A DNA stretch of 64,000 nt from Lentzea guizhouensis (GCF_001701025.1 NZ_CP016793.1:9672001-9736000), one strand, 5' to 3'; positions 1 through 14,192 are shown, counted from the first letter of the stretch. Notes: a model not told the origin generated them from the letters alone. Translations and numbers: made by a program.

Positions 1-1368
1 GCGTGCGCCTCCGGCAGCTGGGCCGCGTGACTCAGGTCGCCGGACCTGGCTCGCACCAACGCTTTCGCGGCCGACCGCGCCTTGCGGTGCGACGGGCCGA
101 GATCCGTGGCGTCCCAGCGTTTCCTGAGCTCGTCGCTGAGCACGTAGCCCAGCGCCAGGAACCGCCGCAGGTGCCGTTCGGCGACTTTGCCCTCGATCGG
201 CCACTTGGCCAGATGCCGTTTGTAGACATCGCGCGCGTTGTCCTCCTCTCCGCGCATGACAGCCACTGCAGCCTGTGCCGCAAATGCCAGGACCGCGTCG
301 CGTGGGTTGTCTTTCTCGGAGGGATCACCGCACGGCAGTTCGGCGTTGGTTTCGCCTAAGGACGCCGCAATGACCGTGTGCAACGCACGAGCCACGAACT
401 CTCCACGCGCCGTGGTGTCCACATCGTCCCCATGAAACTGCACGGGTTCGCCGTCGAACCAGCGTGCTGCTGCGGCATGGCGCCGCGCGAGGTCGTCAGC
501 CAACGGACGTTCCGCGAGCTCAGCAGCGTCACGCCCGCGGCCGCATCGCCGTGCCGTCGTCTACGGCAACATCGACAACGTCGTGCGCACCAGCTCCACC
601 GCGAGCGTGGCCAGCAGACGCCAATCGCCTGCTCAGCAGGCGATCCGTCCCGCACCGGCCAGCTCGCCGCGCGCACAGCACGTCCACCGCCTTGGACCGC
701 ATGGCCGCGATTCGTTCGCGCGGCACACTCCTCGCCACCGGGTCGGCCCACAGGTCGTGCGCGCGGTACCGGCCGTCGTCGAGCCGCGTGACCAACGGCA
801 CCCAGCGCACGAGCTCGTCGAGGTCGGTGAACGTCCCCGTGACGGCGGCGAGCTCGTCCTCGGTCGCGCACCCGAGCGTGGTGAGCGCGGCCAACACGGT
901 CTCCACGGGTTCCGGCAGCCGTTTCCGCGTCGGTGAACGCCAGGTCTTCGTCCCCGATAGTGGCTATCTGCCCAGCCGCCTCCCTCCTGGCCAACGGAAG
1001 GTCGGAACCCCTCGGCCAGAAAGCACCAAATGCGCTGTGTCCGGCAACGCGCGCACGACCGCCCCCAGCATCATCGCGCCCGGCGAATCGTCAGGGATCT
1101 CATGCACGTCGTCGAGGTGAACGCACACATCAAGCGGTGCACGCTGCCTGAGTGCCGCAACCACATCACGCGCGCCGGGTGCCGTGTCCGATCTCAGCGC
1201 GAGAGCGTCGATGATCGCCGTCGTCTTGCCGAAACCCGCACCCGCGACGACCAGCGTGACCGGCCGCGACCACCGGGTGCGCTGCCGGTCGACGAAGCGC
1301 AGGCGGGGCAGCTCGACATCGAGTGGCTGCGGTACGGCGTGCAGGCCGGTCGTGTTCGTGTCGCCCAC
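1..1368 (-). pseudogene. Decayed MalT/LuxR-type ATPase regulator, 5' part
   Basis: Remnant of a large signal-transduction ATPase regulator that reads leftward and runs off the window. The first part (1368 down to about 1000) has a Walker A motif GAGFGKTT and a Walker B-like VCVHLDDVHE. Only about 35 residues separate them, far fewer than usual in this family, which suggests an internal deletion. The coding frame then changes at least three times. The stretch TEDELAAVTGTFTDLDELV (about 850) is in one frame, and AGDWRLLATLAVELVRTTL (about 600) is in another, with in-frame stops near 626 and 560. From about 535 to 1 a single frame is open and reads as a helical-repeat domain containing ARDVYKRHLAKWPIEGKVAE. 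Several shifts plus stops argue for real decay, although clustered sequencing errors cannot be excluded. Confidence 0.7.
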
Positions 1369-1489
1369 GGGTGGCGGGGACGGTTCGGGGACGGAAAATA
1401 CGCCGCGTGGTCAGGCTGGCGCAGGGGTCCCCCCGAGTTGAGCGCCCCTTCTGCACACCGTACTCAGGGGGTCTGACAGTTCGCGGCGA

Positions 1490-2041
1490 TCACGAACGGC
1501 CGGGAGGGGCAGCGTCCAGAACGCGCGCCACGAACGCCGTTTTGCCTTCCGTGTACGCCTCGCGGTCGTGCCCGCTGTTCGCGGACAACCGGCGTTTGAG
1601 GTCCTCATACTCCCGTGCGAGCCGTGCGTCGCCGCGCAGCGCGTCGCGGAACCGGAGCTGGTCGGTCCACCGCGGGTGCCCGGCTTGGATGACGTGCAGG
1701 TGGGCCGCGCGCCGTTGCCCGGAGGCGTCGGGTTTGACGAAGAAGCGGCGCCACGGCCGGCCGTCCAGCTCTGGCGGCACGTACGACCAGCCCGCCTCGG
1801 CGAGCGCCGCGCCGGTGACGACGGCGTCCGGGTCGGTGACCGAGGCCATGAGGTCCACCACCGGCTTGGCGGCAAGGCCGGGCACCGCGGTCGACCCGAC
1901 GTGTTCCACCCCGTCGACCAGCCACGGTGCGAGCAGGTCGGCGAGGTGGGTACGTTCAGCGCGGGCGCGCACGGACCACTGCGGGTCGTGGGGACGCACC
2001 TCGGCCCGTTCACGGGCCCACGCGGGGATGTCGGGGGTCAT
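1490..2041 (-). CDS. GrpB/UPF0157 family nucleotidyltransferase-fold protein
   Basis: A 183-residue protein of the GrpB (UPF0157) family, which has a minimal nucleotidyltransferase fold. The family signature EHVGSTAVPGLAAKPVVDLM is clear at about residues 48-67, followed by the conserved RRFFVKPD and HLHVI segments. The biological substrate is not established for most members. I chose the ATG at 2041; a GTG at 2050 is in frame but has no convincing ribosome binding site. The gene lies just beyond the metK terminator hairpin, so it probably has its own promoter. Family assignment is firm; function is open. Confidence 0.85.
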   Translation of the reverse strand: MTPDIPAWARERAEVRPHDPQWSVRARAERTHLADLLAPWLVDGVEHVGSTAVPGLAAKPVVDLMASVTDPDAVVTGAALAEAGWSYVPPELDGRPWRRFFVKPDASGQRRAAHLHVIQAGHPRWTDQLRFRDALRGDARLAREYEDLKRRLSANSGHDREAYTEGKTAFVARVLDAAPPGRS

Positions 2042-2064
2042 CGAGCCCACGGTGATGGGACACG

Positions 2065-2091
2065 ACCCGCCTCCCGAATGGGGAGGCGGGT
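2065..2091 (-). terminator. Rho-independent-type hairpin after metK
   Basis: An 11-bp perfect stem (2065-2075 paired with 2081-2091, ACCCGCCTCCC / GGGAGGCGGGT) with a 5-base loop lies directly downstream of the metK stop. There is no clear T run on the leftward strand, as is common in actinomycetes. It marks the end of the coaBC-metK transcript. Confidence 0.7.
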
Positions 2092-2095
2092 TGGA

Positions 2096-3298
2096 TCAGG
2101 CGCCGGCCGCTGCGCGCAGGGCGTCGGCGCGGTCGGTCGACTCCCAGGGCAGCGCGATGTCGGTGCGGCCGAAGTGGCCGTACGCGGCGGTCGGGGCGTA
2201 GATCGGGCGGAGCAGGTCGAGGTCGCGGATGATGGCGGCCGGGCGGAGGTCGAAGACCTCGGTGATGGCCTGCTGGATCTTCTGCGGGTCGACGGTCTCG
2301 GTGCCGAAGGTCTCGACGAAGAGGCCGACGGGGGCCGCCTTGCCGATGGCGTAGGCGACCTGGACCTCGACGCGGGTGGCGAGGCCGGCGGCGACGGTGT
2401 TCTTCGCGACCCAGCGCATGGCGTAGGCGGCGGAGCGGTCGACCTTCGACGGGTCCTTGCCGGAGAAGGCGCCGCCGCCGTGGCGGGCCATGCCGCCGTA
2501 GGTGTCGACGATGATCTTGCGGCCGGTCAGGCCCGCGTCACCCATGGGGCCACCGATGACGAAGCGGCCGGTCGGGTTCGTCAGCAGGCGGACGTTCGTG
2601 GTGTCGAGGCCCAGGGCGTCGATCTCCGGCTGCACGACGTGGTTGCGGATGTCGACGCCGAGGAGCTTCTCGAGGTCGATGCCGTCGGCGTGCTGGGTGG
2701 AGACGACGACCGTGTCGAGGCGCACCGGCTGGTCGCCCGCGTACTCGATGGTGACCTGGGTCTTGCCGTCGGGACGCAGGTACGGGACGGTGCCGTCCTT
2801 GCGGACCGCGGTCAGGCGGCGGGACAGGCGGTGGGCCAGCGCGATCGGCAGCGGCATGAGCTCGGGCGTGTCGGTGCACGCGTAGCCGAACATCAGGCCC
2901 TGGTCGCCGGCGCCCTGCTTGTCGATCTCGTCGGCGGCGCCCTCGACCCGCTCCTCGAACGCCGTGTCGACGCCCTGCGCGATGTCGGGGGACTGCGAGC
3001 CGATGGCGACGTTCACGCCGCAGGAGGTGCCGTCGAAGCCCTTGGCCGACGAGTCGTAGCCGATCTCCAGGACCTTCTCGCGGACGATCGTGGGGATGTC
3101 CGCGTATGCCTCGGTCGTGACCTCGCCGGCCACGTGCACCTGGCCGGTGGTGATCAGCGTCTCCACGGCCACGCGCGAACGCGGGTCCTTGGAGAGCAGC
3201 GCGTCCAGGATCGAGTCGCTGATCGCGTCACAGATCTTGTCCGGGTGTCCCTCGGTCACCGACTCGCTGGTGAACAGCCTGCTGCTGTGCTGGCTCAC
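2096..3298 (-). CDS. metK: S-adenosylmethionine synthase
   Basis: Makes S-adenosylmethionine from methionine and ATP in the cytoplasm. The protein is about 400 residues, the normal family length. It shows the N-terminal [16 protein letters not shown] motif with the ATP-binding His, the GEVTT/YADIP region, the flexible-loop segment around [10 protein letters not shown], and the phosphate-loop [19 protein letters not shown]. The first GTG of the open frame (3304) abuts the AAGGAG at 3305-3310 with no spacing. The GTG at 3298 (reading MSQHSSRLF) has 6 bases of spacing and is the better start. metK follows coaBC after about 40 bases and is probably co-transcribed with it. A terminator hairpin follows the stop. 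Confidence 0.97.
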   Translation of the reverse strand: MSQHSSRLFTSESVTEGHPDKICDAISDSILDALLSKDPRSRVAVETLITTGQVHVAGEVTTEAYADIPTIVREKVLEIGYDSSAKGFDGTSCGVNVAIGSQSPDIAQGVDTAFEERVEGAADEIDKQGAGDQGLMFGYACTDTPELMPLPIALAHRLSRRLTAVRKDGTVPYLRPDGKTQVTIEYAGDQPVRLDTVVVSTQHADGIDLEKLLGVDIRNHVVQPEIDALGLDTTNVRLLTNPTGRFVIGGPMGDAGLTGRKIIVDTYGGMARHGGGAFSGKDPSKVDRSAAYAMRWVAKNTVAAGLATRVEVQVAYAIGKAAPVGLFVETFGTETVDPQKIQQAITEVFDLRPAAIIRDLDLLRPIYAPTAAYGHFGRTDIALPWESTDRADALRAAAGA

Positions 3299-3339
3299 GG
3301 ACACTCCTTATGAGGCTGGGTCGAAAGTGCGATAAAAGT

Positions 3340-4602
3340 CTACTGAGAACGGGTCAAGCGATCGGTAACTGCGTCCCACACCGCGGACGCCAGTTGCGCC
3401 TTCGACCCGTGTGGGATAGCGGCCTCGGCGCCGTCGGCGGACAGCAGCCACCCGGCGTTGTCCTCCTGCTCGAACGCCTTGCCGTCGCCGACCGCGTTCA
3501 CCACCAGGAGGTCACAGCCCTTGCGGCGCAGCTTCGCCCTGCCGTAGTCGAGCACGGACGTCGTCTCGTCACCCGTCTCCGCGGCGAACCCGACGATCAC
3601 CTGGCCGTCCCGACGTGCGGAAACGAGCTCTTTCAGGATGTCGGGGTTCTTCGTCAACGCGATCGGGTCCGGCTCCGCGTCGGTCTTCTTGATCTTGTGA
3701 CCGGTCAGCGACACCGGCCGGAAGTCGGCCACCGCGGCGGCCATCACGACCACGTCCGCGTCCGCCGCGATCTTGTGCATGGCGTCGCGCAGCTCCACTG
3801 CCGAGCCGATCCGGACCAGGTCGACCCCGGCCGGGGTGACCAGGTCGGCGGTGTTGCCCGCGACCAACGTCACTCGCGCACCGCGCTGGGCGGCCACCCG
3901 CGCGAGCGCGTAGCCCTGCTTGCCGGACGAGCGGTTGCCGATGAACCGCACCGGATCGAGTGCCTCGCGGGTGCCGCCGGCGGAGATCGCGACGTGCACG
4001 CCCTCCAGCGAGCGCGGCAACGCGTCGGCACTGGCCAGCAGCAACCGGGCCAGCTCGACGATCTCGGCGGGGTCGGACAGGCGGCCCTTGCCGGTGTCCT
4101 TGCCGGTCAGCCGGCCGCTCGCGGGTTCGGCGACGACCACGCCACGCGAGCGCAGCAGCGCAACGTTGTGCCGGGTGGCCGGGTGCTCCCACATCTCGGT
4201 GTGCATCGCGGGCACCAGCAGCACCGGGCAGCGCGCGGTGAGCAGCGTGTTCGTCAGCAGGTCGTCGGCCAGCCCATGGGCGGCCTTCGCGATGAGGTTC
4301 GCCGTCGCGGGCGCTACCACCACGAGGTCGGCGTTCTGCCCGAGCTTGACGTGCGGGACCTCGTGCACGTCGTCGAACGGGTCCGCGGACACGACCTGCC
4401 CGGACAACGCCTCGAACGTGGCGGCGCCGACGAACTTGAGCGCCCCCTCGGTGGGCACGACGCGCACCGAGTGACCGGACTCGGTCAACCGCCGCAGCAC
4501 CTCACAGGCCTTGTACGCGGCGATGCCCCCGCCAACCCCGAGAACGATCCGGGGCTTTGCGGGGGCATCAGAGCCAGCAGAGCCATTCACAGCGGCAGTC
4601 AA
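3340..4602 (-). CDS. coaBC: Bifunctional phosphopantothenoylcysteine decarboxylase / synthetase
   Basis: Catalyses two steps of coenzyme A synthesis: ligation of cysteine to 4'-phosphopantothenate, then decarboxylation. The N-terminal half is the flavin-dependent CoaC domain: VLGVGGGIAAYKACEVLRRL near residue 20, the active-site HVKLGQNADLVVVAPATANL, then PAMHTEMWEHPATRHN. The C-terminal half is CoaB, with SAGGTREALDPVRFIGNRSS and KIKK near the nucleotide site. The start is a TTG at 4602, placed well after an AGGAGA; a GTG five codons downstream is possible. It sits between rpoZ and metK as in mycobacteria. A long hairpin-rich gap separates it from rpoZ, so it may have its own promoter. Confidence 0.95.
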   Translation of the reverse strand: MTAAVNGSAGSDAPAKPRIVLGVGGGIAAYKACEVLRRLTESGHSVRVVPTEGALKFVGAATFEALSGQVVSADPFDDVHEVPHVKLGQNADLVVVAPATANLIAKAAHGLADDLLTNTLLTARCPVLLVPAMHTEMWEHPATRHNVALLRSRGVVVAEPASGRLTGKDTGKGRLSDPAEIVELARLLLASADALPRSLEGVHVAISAGGTREALDPVRFIGNRSSGKQGYALARVAAQRGARVTLVAGNTADLVTPAGVDLVRIGSAVELRDAMHKIAADADVVVMAAAVADFRPVSLTGHKIKKTDAEPDPIALTKNPDILKELVSARRDGQVIVGFAAETGDETTSVLDYGRAKLRRKGCDLLVVNAVGDGKAFEQEDNAGWLLSADGAEAAIPHGSKAQLASAVWDAVTDRLTRSQ

Positions 4603-4650
4603 GAACTCTCCTGAGACGGACGACCGACGAGGTCACGCCTCATGAGGGAG

Positions 4651-4711
4651 GGACCCCGCTGGGGGTCCGGGGGCTTGCCCCCGGTGTGGGGTGTGGGGGC
4701 TCGGCCCCCAC
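4651..4711. repeat. Three consecutive GC-rich palindromes
   Basis: Three back-to-back inverted repeats lie between rpoZ and coaBC: 4651-4668 (GGACCCC-gctg-GGGGTCC), 4667-4684 (CCGGGGGC-tt-GCCCCCGG) and 4693-4711 (GTGGGGGC-tcg-GCCCCCAC). The arms are perfect and the loops only 2-4 bases. They could be a dispersed palindromic element or a secondary terminator. No open frame crosses them. Confidence 0.75.
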
Positions 4712-4718
4712 AAGACAC

Positions 4719-4774
4719 TAGAAGGCGACATCGGTCTGCGCTTTCCGCAGACAGACCCCTCCCAGAGCCTTCTA
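4719..4774 (-). terminator. Nested hairpin spanning the rpoZ stop codon
   Basis: The outer stem 4719-4726 (TAGAAGGC) pairs with 4767-4774 (GCCTTCTA) and includes the rpoZ TAG stop. An inner stem 4734-4740 (GTCTGCG) pairs with 4746-4752 (CGCAGAC). It probably terminates or stabilises the mihF-gmk-rpoZ transcript. Confidence 0.55.
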
Positions 4775-5050
4775 CTCGCCTTCGGTGTGCTCGAGAAGGC
4801 CGGCGTGGATCTCGCGGAGCGCGATCGACAGGGGCTTCTCACGCGGGCCCGGCTCGACGAGCGGGCCGACGTACTCGAGCAGGCCCTCGCCGAGCTGCGC
4901 GTAGTAGTCGTTGATCTGGCGGGCACGCTTCGCGGCGTAGATCACCAACGCGTACTTCGAGCTCACCTGCTCAAGCAGGTCGTCGATCGGCGGGTTGGTG
5001 ATGCCCTCCGGGGAACCGGTCAGGTGACCGAGCTCGGTGTGGGTGATCAC
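4772..5050 (-). CDS. rpoZ: DNA-directed RNA polymerase omega subunit
   Basis: The small omega subunit of RNA polymerase, which binds the C-terminal tail of beta-prime and aids core assembly. The protein is 92 residues. It shows the family core [20 protein letters not shown] then [20 protein letters not shown] and a conserved C-terminal [15 protein letters not shown]. It starts only 3 bases beyond the gmk stop, so it is clearly in one unit with gmk and mihF. The same mihF-gmk-rpoZ-coaBC-metK order occurs in mycobacteria. The stop codon lies inside a hairpin stem. Confidence 0.95.
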   Translation of the reverse strand: MITHTELGHLTGSPEGITNPPIDDLLEQVSSKYALVIYAAKRARQINDYYAQLGEGLLEYVGPLVEPGPREKPLSIALREIHAGLLEHTEGE

Positions 5051-5053
5051 TCG

Positions 5054-5650
5054 TCAAACTCCTGAGATTCGTGGTCCGACCATCAAGGATAGCAAGTCGG
5101 CCGCGGCCGATTGCACGTCGGCGTTCACGACGACCTCGTCGAACTCTTTTTCGGCTGCCAGCTCCTCGCGGGCGATGGCAAGCCTGCGCTCGACGACCTC
5201 CGGGTGCTCGGTGCCCCGGCCGGTGAGCCGGTCCACCAGGTGCTCCCACGAAGGCGGGGCGAGCATCACGAGCTGGGCTCGCGGCATGGCGACCCGGACC
5301 TGCCGGGCGCCCTGCAGTTCGATCTCCAGCAGGGCCGGTCGTCCGGCGGCAAGAGCCTCCTCGACCGGCCTGCGGGGAGTTCCGTAGCAGTTACCGGCGA
5401 ATTCCGCGTGTTCGAGGAACTCGCCCGCGTGGATCATCTGCTGGAACTTCTCGCGGTCGACGAAGTGGTAGTGCACCCCGTCGGTCTCACCCGGCCTCGG
5501 CTTCCTGGTGGTCACCGAGACGCTGAAGTAGATGTCGGGCTGCTGCCTGCGCAGCTCCGCCAACACGCTGGACTTGCCGACGCCCGACGGCCCGGACAAG
5601 ACGGTGAGCCGGGGACGGACGACGCCCGTCCCCGGCTCGAAGTCACTCAC
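5054..5650 (-). CDS. gmk: Guanylate kinase
   Basis: Phosphorylates GMP to GDP with ATP in purine nucleotide synthesis. The protein is 198 residues with a P-loop [13 protein letters not shown] near residue 18. It has the GMP-binding [21 protein letters not shown] segment, and [23 protein letters not shown] typical of the kinase. The GTG start at 5650 overlaps the mihF stop by 4 bases (GTGA), so translation is likely coupled. Downstream rpoZ begins after 3 bases. Confidence 0.96.
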   Translation of the reverse strand: MSDFEPGTGVVRPRLTVLSGPSGVGKSSVLAELRRQQPDIYFSVSVTTRKPRPGETDGVHYHFVDREKFQQMIHAGEFLEHAEFAGNCYGTPRRPVEEALAAGRPALLEIELQGARQVRVAMPRAQLVMLAPPSWEHLVDRLTGRGTEHPEVVERRLAIAREELAAEKEFDEVVVNADVQSAAADLLSLMVGPRISGV

Positions 5651-5964
5651 TCGCCGCTGAACTCGGTGAGGAGCGCCTTGCGCTGGCGGTCGCCCAGGCC
5701 ACGCAGACGACGGCTCGGAGCGATCTCGAGACGCTCCATGATCTGCTGCGCACGCACCTTGCCGACGCCCGGCAGGGCCTCCAGCAGGGCGGACACCTTC
5801 ATCTTGCCCAGGACCTCGTCGCTCTCGGCGGCCTTGAGCACGTCCGTCAGGGTCGTGCCGCCGCGCTTGAGGCGCTCCTTGAGCTCAGCCCGAGCGCGAC
5901 GAGCGGCAGCAGCCTTCTCCAGCGCTGCGGCCCGCTGCTCCTCGGTAAGCTGGGGAAGAGCCAC
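5647..5964 (-). CDS. mihF: Actinobacterial integration host factor
   Basis: A 105-residue nucleoid-associated DNA-binding protein of the actinobacterial mIHF/sIHF type, unrelated in sequence to proteobacterial IHF. It starts [18 protein letters not shown], continues through a basic helix [13 protein letters not shown], and carries the helix-hairpin-helix-like [18 protein letters not shown] then [16 protein letters not shown]. The open frame extends upstream to 6102. The GTG at 5964 with GGAGG at 5970-5974 gives the length usual for the family, so I take that as the start. It leads the mihF-gmk-rpoZ unit. Confidence 0.95.
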   Translation of the reverse strand: MALPQLTEEQRAAALEKAAAARRARAELKERLKRGGTTLTDVLKAAESDEVLGKMKVSALLEALPGVGKVRAQQIMERLEIAPSRRLRGLGDRQRKALLTEFSGE

Positions 5965-6006
5965 GATTTCCTCCGTGGTGTGGATTCTTTTCGGATCGGT
6001 GCCGCG

Positions 6007-6036
6007 ACCGTACCGACCGCAATTGCCTGGGGACAA
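6007..6036 (-). promoter_or_regulatory. Probable sigma-70-type promoter of mihF
   Basis: On the leftward strand TTGTCC (6036-6031) and TACGGT (6012-6007) are separated by 18 bases, about 45 bases before the mihF start. The match to housekeeping hexamers is reasonable. No start site is known. Confidence 0.4.
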
Positions 6037-6139
6037 CGTGACCCAGTCAGGTAAATCTTCAGCGGTCATCTGTGATGCGGCGGGTGGTAGTAGTACCAAC
6101 ACCCTCCGGCGGCCTGATCACCGCCACCGGCAACTCGTC

Positions 6140-6156
6140 GCACACCCTGGGTGTGC
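6140..6156. repeat. Perfect palindrome upstream of mihF
   Basis: GCACACCCTGGGTGTGC is an 8-1-8 perfect palindrome lying between the pyrF terminator and the mihF promoter. It could be an operator or part of a structured leader. Nothing in the sequence decides between these. Confidence 0.4.
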
Positions 6157-6223
6157 TATGAGGCCGGTGACCAGCGGGGCAGCCGGTGGGCTGGACCCTA
6201 CCAACACATGTTTGCCCAGGTGA

Positions 6224-6253
6224 GCGCGCCACACCCCAAAAGTTGTGGCGCGC
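6224..6253 (-). terminator. Terminator hairpin after pyrF
   Basis: A perfect 10-bp stem GCGCGCCACA / TGTGGCGCGC with a 10-base loop starts 7 bases after the pyrF stop. It ends the pyr operon before mihF. There is no strong T run. Confidence 0.75.
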
Positions 6254-6259
6254 CCTGCC

Positions 6260-7068
6260 TCAGAGGCTGTCCTGGACCCTCCGCACGGCGCTGACCAGCG
6301 AAGACACGTCGGGTCCATGTTTGAGAACATCTCGTGAAGAAGTCGGCAGAACGCCGCGCATGTCGGCGCCGAAGAGCCGTTTCAGATCAGCGACCGAGCC
6401 GCCCTGAGCGCCGAAACCGGGGGCCAGAACCGGACCGTTGAACCCGGAGAGGTCCACGTCCGTTTCACCGATCGTGGCACCCACGACGAGACCCACATCG
6501 CCGCACGGAGAAATGCCGGAATTCCGAGCCGCGGCGAAATCGATGATCGTCTGCGCGACGGTTCGCCCGTCCGGAGCAGTGGCCCGCTGGACCTGCTCAC
6601 CCTCCGGGTTGGACGTCAGCGCGAGGACGAACACCCCGCGGCCGGTCGCCCGCGCCGTGTCCAGCGCCGGCTGCAGCGACCCGAAGCCCAGGAACGGCGA
6701 CAGCGTCACGGCGTCGCCGGCCAGCGGCGAGCCGTCACCGAGGTACGCCTGGGCGTAGGCGGCCATCGTGGAGCCGATGTCGCCGCGCTTGGCGTCGACC
6801 AGCACGAGCGTCCCGGAGTCCTTGAGATCCGCGATCACCCGTTCCAGCACGGCCACCCCACGCGACCCGTAGGCCTCGAAGAACGCCGCCTGGGGCTTCA
6901 CCACCGCGACCCGGCCGCCGAACGCCTCCACGGACGTCAGGGCGAACCGTTCGAGGCCCTCCACCGACTGCGAGAGGCCCCAGGAGTCCAGCAGCGCCGG
7001 GTGCGGGTCGATCCCGACGCACAGAGGGCCGTACGCCTCAACGGCCTTCGTGAGCCGTTCGCCGAAGG

Positions 7069-7072
<4 letters not shown>
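6260..7072 (-). CDS. pyrF: Orotidine 5'-phosphate decarboxylase
   Basis: Last step of UMP synthesis: decarboxylates orotidine monophosphate. The protein is 270 residues, the long actinobacterial (type 2) form. The substrate and catalytic motif [20 protein letters not shown], with the Asp-Lys-Asp tetrad residues, is at about residues 90-110. An N-terminal CVGIDPHP lies near residue 20. The ATG at 7072 overlaps the carB stop by 4 bases (ATGA). It is the last gene of the pyrR-pyrF operon, and a strong hairpin follows. Confidence 0.97.
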
Positions 7073-10370
<3,298 letters not shown>

Positions 10371-10371
<1 letters not shown>

Positions 10372-11483
10372 CAGCGGGCCTCATTCATCATGGTCACGAA
10401 GTCGTCGAACAGGGGCGCGGCGTCGTGCGGACCGGCCGCGGCCTCGGGGTGGTACTGCACGGAGAACGCCGGCGCGTCGAGCAGCCGGACGCCCTCGACG
10501 GTGCCGTCGTTGGGGCAGTAGTGCGACAGCACGGCGCGGCCGAACTCCGAGGAGAACTCCTCGCCCGGCGTGCCCTCCAGCGCGAACCCGTGGTTCTGCG
10601 AGGTGATGGCGACCTTGCCGGTGGTCACGTCGATGACCGGGATGTTGATGCCGCGGTGGCCGTAGCGCATCTTGTAGGTCCCGCGGCCGACCGCGCGGCC
10701 CAGGATCTGGTTGCCGAAGCAGATGCCGAACAGCGGCAGCTTGCGGCCGAGAGCCTCGCGGGTCAACGCGATGGCGTGGTCCTGCGTCGCCGGGTCACCA
10801 GGGCCGTTCGACAGGAACAACCCGTCCGGGCTCGTGGCGAGGATGTCCTCGAACGTGCTGGTCAGCGGCAGGACGTGCACCTCGATGCCACGTGCCGCCA
10901 TCATCCGCGGGGTGTTCGACTTGATGCCCAGGTCGAGCGCGGCGACGGTGAACTTCTTCTCCCCGATCGCCTCGACCACGTACGGCTTGTCCGTCGTGAC
11001 GTCGACCGCGAGGTTCGCGCCGACCATCTGCGCGGACGCCTTGACCTGCTCGACCATCGACGCGTCGTCGGTCAGCTCGGCACCGGAGAACACACCGGCG
11101 CGCATCGCGCCCTGCTCGCGGATGTGGCGGGTCAGGGTGCGGGTGTCGAGGCCCGCGATGCCGACGACGCCCTGGTTCGCGAGCTCCTCGTCCAGCCCCC
11201 GCTTGGAGCGCCAGTTCGACGGGGTGCGCGCGGGGTCGCGGACGACGTAGCCGGCGACCCAGATCTTGGTCGACTCGTCGTCCTCGTCGTTCCAGCCGGT
11301 GTTGCCGATCTGCGGCGCGGTCTGCACCACGATCTGGCGGTGGTAGGAGGGGTCGGTCAGGGTTTCCTGGTACCCGGTCATGGCCGTGGAGAACACGACC
11401 TCGCCGAGCGAGACGCCGGTCGCTCCGTACGCCTCACCGCGGAAGACGCGGCCGTCTTCCAGCACCAATGCCGCGTTCGTCAC
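10371..11483 (-). CDS. carA: Carbamoyl-phosphate synthase small subunit
   Basis: The glutaminase subunit that hydrolyses glutamine and passes ammonia to CarB. The protein is 370 residues. The N-terminal CarA domain starts [19 protein letters not shown] and includes the [16 protein letters not shown] signature. The class I amidotransferase domain has the nucleophile motif [16 protein letters not shown] and the catalytic His in [13 protein letters not shown]. The GTG start at 11483 follows GGAGG with 7 bases of spacing and overlaps the preceding membrane-protein gene by 4 bases. Confidence 0.97.
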
Positions 11484-11986
11484 GCCTTGCCCTCCGTGTT
11501 CAACGGGTGCTGGCTCAGAGCAGCAACCCAGTCGTCGTATACGTCTTTGTCATCGCCGCGGAAGCCCGTGTCGAAGAGGTGTCCCTCGTTCTCCCACTGG
11601 ACCACCAGCAAGCCCTGCTCGCTGAACATGACCTTCCCGGCCAGCCCGCGGTCGGTGCGGGCGTCCCGGATGGACTCGGCGGGGATGAACAGCGGTGTGG
11701 CGCCGACGCGGTCGATCGCCACGCCCTCCGGCACCAGGCTCAGCGTCGCCTCGGCGCGGTGGCCGATGTCACCGACCTGGATGCGGTCCTGCCAGTTGCC
11801 CGCGTTCGTCGTTCCGATGTAGACGCCCGTGGTCGTGAGCCTGGCCGCGCCGAGGGTCTGCGGCGGCGCGGGGAACGCGGGCAGGCCGGCCTGCTTGCGC
11901 TGACGTCGCTTCCAGCCGTGCCACATGCCGTACACGCACAGCGCGAAGAACAGGAAAACCGCCAGGGAGAGGAGCACGCGCGTCAT
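11480..11986 (-). CDS. Small membrane-anchored protein of the pyr operon (Rv1382-like)
   Basis: A 168-residue protein with one N-terminal membrane helix (about residues 4-21, [18 protein letters not shown]), a short basic stretch KRRQRKQ, then a soluble domain of mostly beta character. It has no enzymatic motif I recognise. A gene of this size and topology sits between pyrC and carA in many actinobacteria, including Rv1382 in M. tuberculosis. That supports a conserved but unknown role, possibly as a membrane-tethered PH-like domain. The open frame extends upstream to 12550, but that part is antisense-free shadow of pyrC. The ATG at 11986 overlaps the pyrC stop (ATGA). Confidence 0.85.
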   Translation of the reverse strand: MTRVLLSLAVFLFFALCVYGMWHGWKRRQRKQAGLPAFPAPPQTLGAARLTTTGVYIGTTNAGNWQDRIQVGDIGHRAEATLSLVPEGVAIDRVGATPLFIPAESIRDARTDRGLAGKVMFSEQGLLVVQWENEGHLFDTGFRGDDKDVYDDWVAALSQHPLNTEGKA

Positions 11987-13259
11987 TCCGCGATCCTCCC
12001 CGCGAGTGCGGTCACCCGGCCACGCAAGATGGTGGCCGTCACCGCGCCGGGCAGCTCCATGCCCTCGAACGGGGTGTTGCCCGCGATGCTCGCGAGCTGC
12101 GCGCCGTTCACGGTCCAGGTGGTGTCCGGGTCGACCAGCACGAGGTTCGCGGGCTCGCCGATCTCGATCGGGCGGCCCTGGTCGGTCAGGCCGGCGATCT
12201 CGGCGGGCTTCTCGCTCATCACCCGCGCGACACCGCGCCAGTCCAGCAGGCCGGTCTTGACCATCGTCTCGACGACGATGCCGAGCGCGGTCTGCAGGCC
12301 GAGCATGCCGGGCCGGGCGGCGGACCACTCGCAGTCCTTGTCCTGCACGGCGTGCGGGGCGTGGTCGGTCGCCACGCAGTCGATCGTGCCGTCGGCCAGG
12401 GCCTGGCGCAGCGCGTCGACGTCGGTCTGCGTGCGCAGCGGCGGGTTGACCTTGTTGACCGGGTCGTAGGTGGCGAGCCGGTCGTCGGTCAGGATCAGGT
12501 GGTGCGGGGTGACCTCGGCGGACACCTTGGTGCCGCGTGCCTTGGCCCACTTCAGGACGTCCGCGGTGCCGGTGGTGCTGACGTGGCAGACGTGCAGCCT
12601 CGCGCCGACCTGCTGCGCGAGGATGCAGTCGCGGGCGACGATCGACTCCTCCGCGGCGGCCGGCCAGCCCTGCAGACCGAGCCGGGAGGCGTTCTCGCCC
12701 TCGTGCGCCTGCGCGCCGACGGTGAGACGCGGCTCCTCGGCGTGCTGGGCGATGACCGCGCCCAGTGCCTTCGAGTACTCCAACGCGCGGCGCATGATCA
12801 ACGGGTCGTGCACGCAGTGGCCGTCGTCGGAGAAGACGCGGACGTTCGCCCCGGACTTGGCCATCGTGCCGAGCTCGGCGAGCTTCTCGCCCTTGAGCCC
12901 GACGGTGACGGCGCCGACCGGGTGGACGTCGACCAGGCCGACCTCCCTGCCGCGGCGGGCGACGTGCTCGACGATGACGGCGTTGTCGGCGACCGGGTCG
13001 GTGTTGGCCATGGCGAACACCGCCGTATAGCCACCGAGTGCGGCGGCCCTGGAGCCGGTCTCGATGGTCTCCGTGTCCTCACGGCCGGGTTCGCGAAGGT
13101 GGGTGTGCAGGTCCACGAAGCCGGGCAGCAGGATCGCGCCGTTGCCTTCGATGACCTCGGCTTCTGGATCCGAGCCTTCTGCGATCACGCCGTCGCGGAT
13201 CAGCAGGTCGATCGGTTCCCCCTCGCCATAGGGACGTACTCCCTTGAGCAGCAAGGGTT

Positions 13260-13263
<4 letters not shown>
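11983..13263 (-). CDS. pyrC: Dihydroorotase
   Basis: Cyclises carbamoyl aspartate to dihydroorotate, the third step of pyrimidine synthesis. The protein is 426 residues of the class I amidohydrolase type. The metal-binding HxH is in [20 protein letters not shown]. Later metal and substrate residues are visible in [21 protein letters not shown], and [18 protein letters not shown]. The frame is open upstream to 13998. The GTG at 13263 has GGAGG at 13271-13275 and overlaps the pyrB stop by 4 bases (GTGA), which fixes the start. Confidence 0.97.
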
Positions 13264-14188
<925 letters not shown>

Positions 14189-14192
<4 letters not shown>

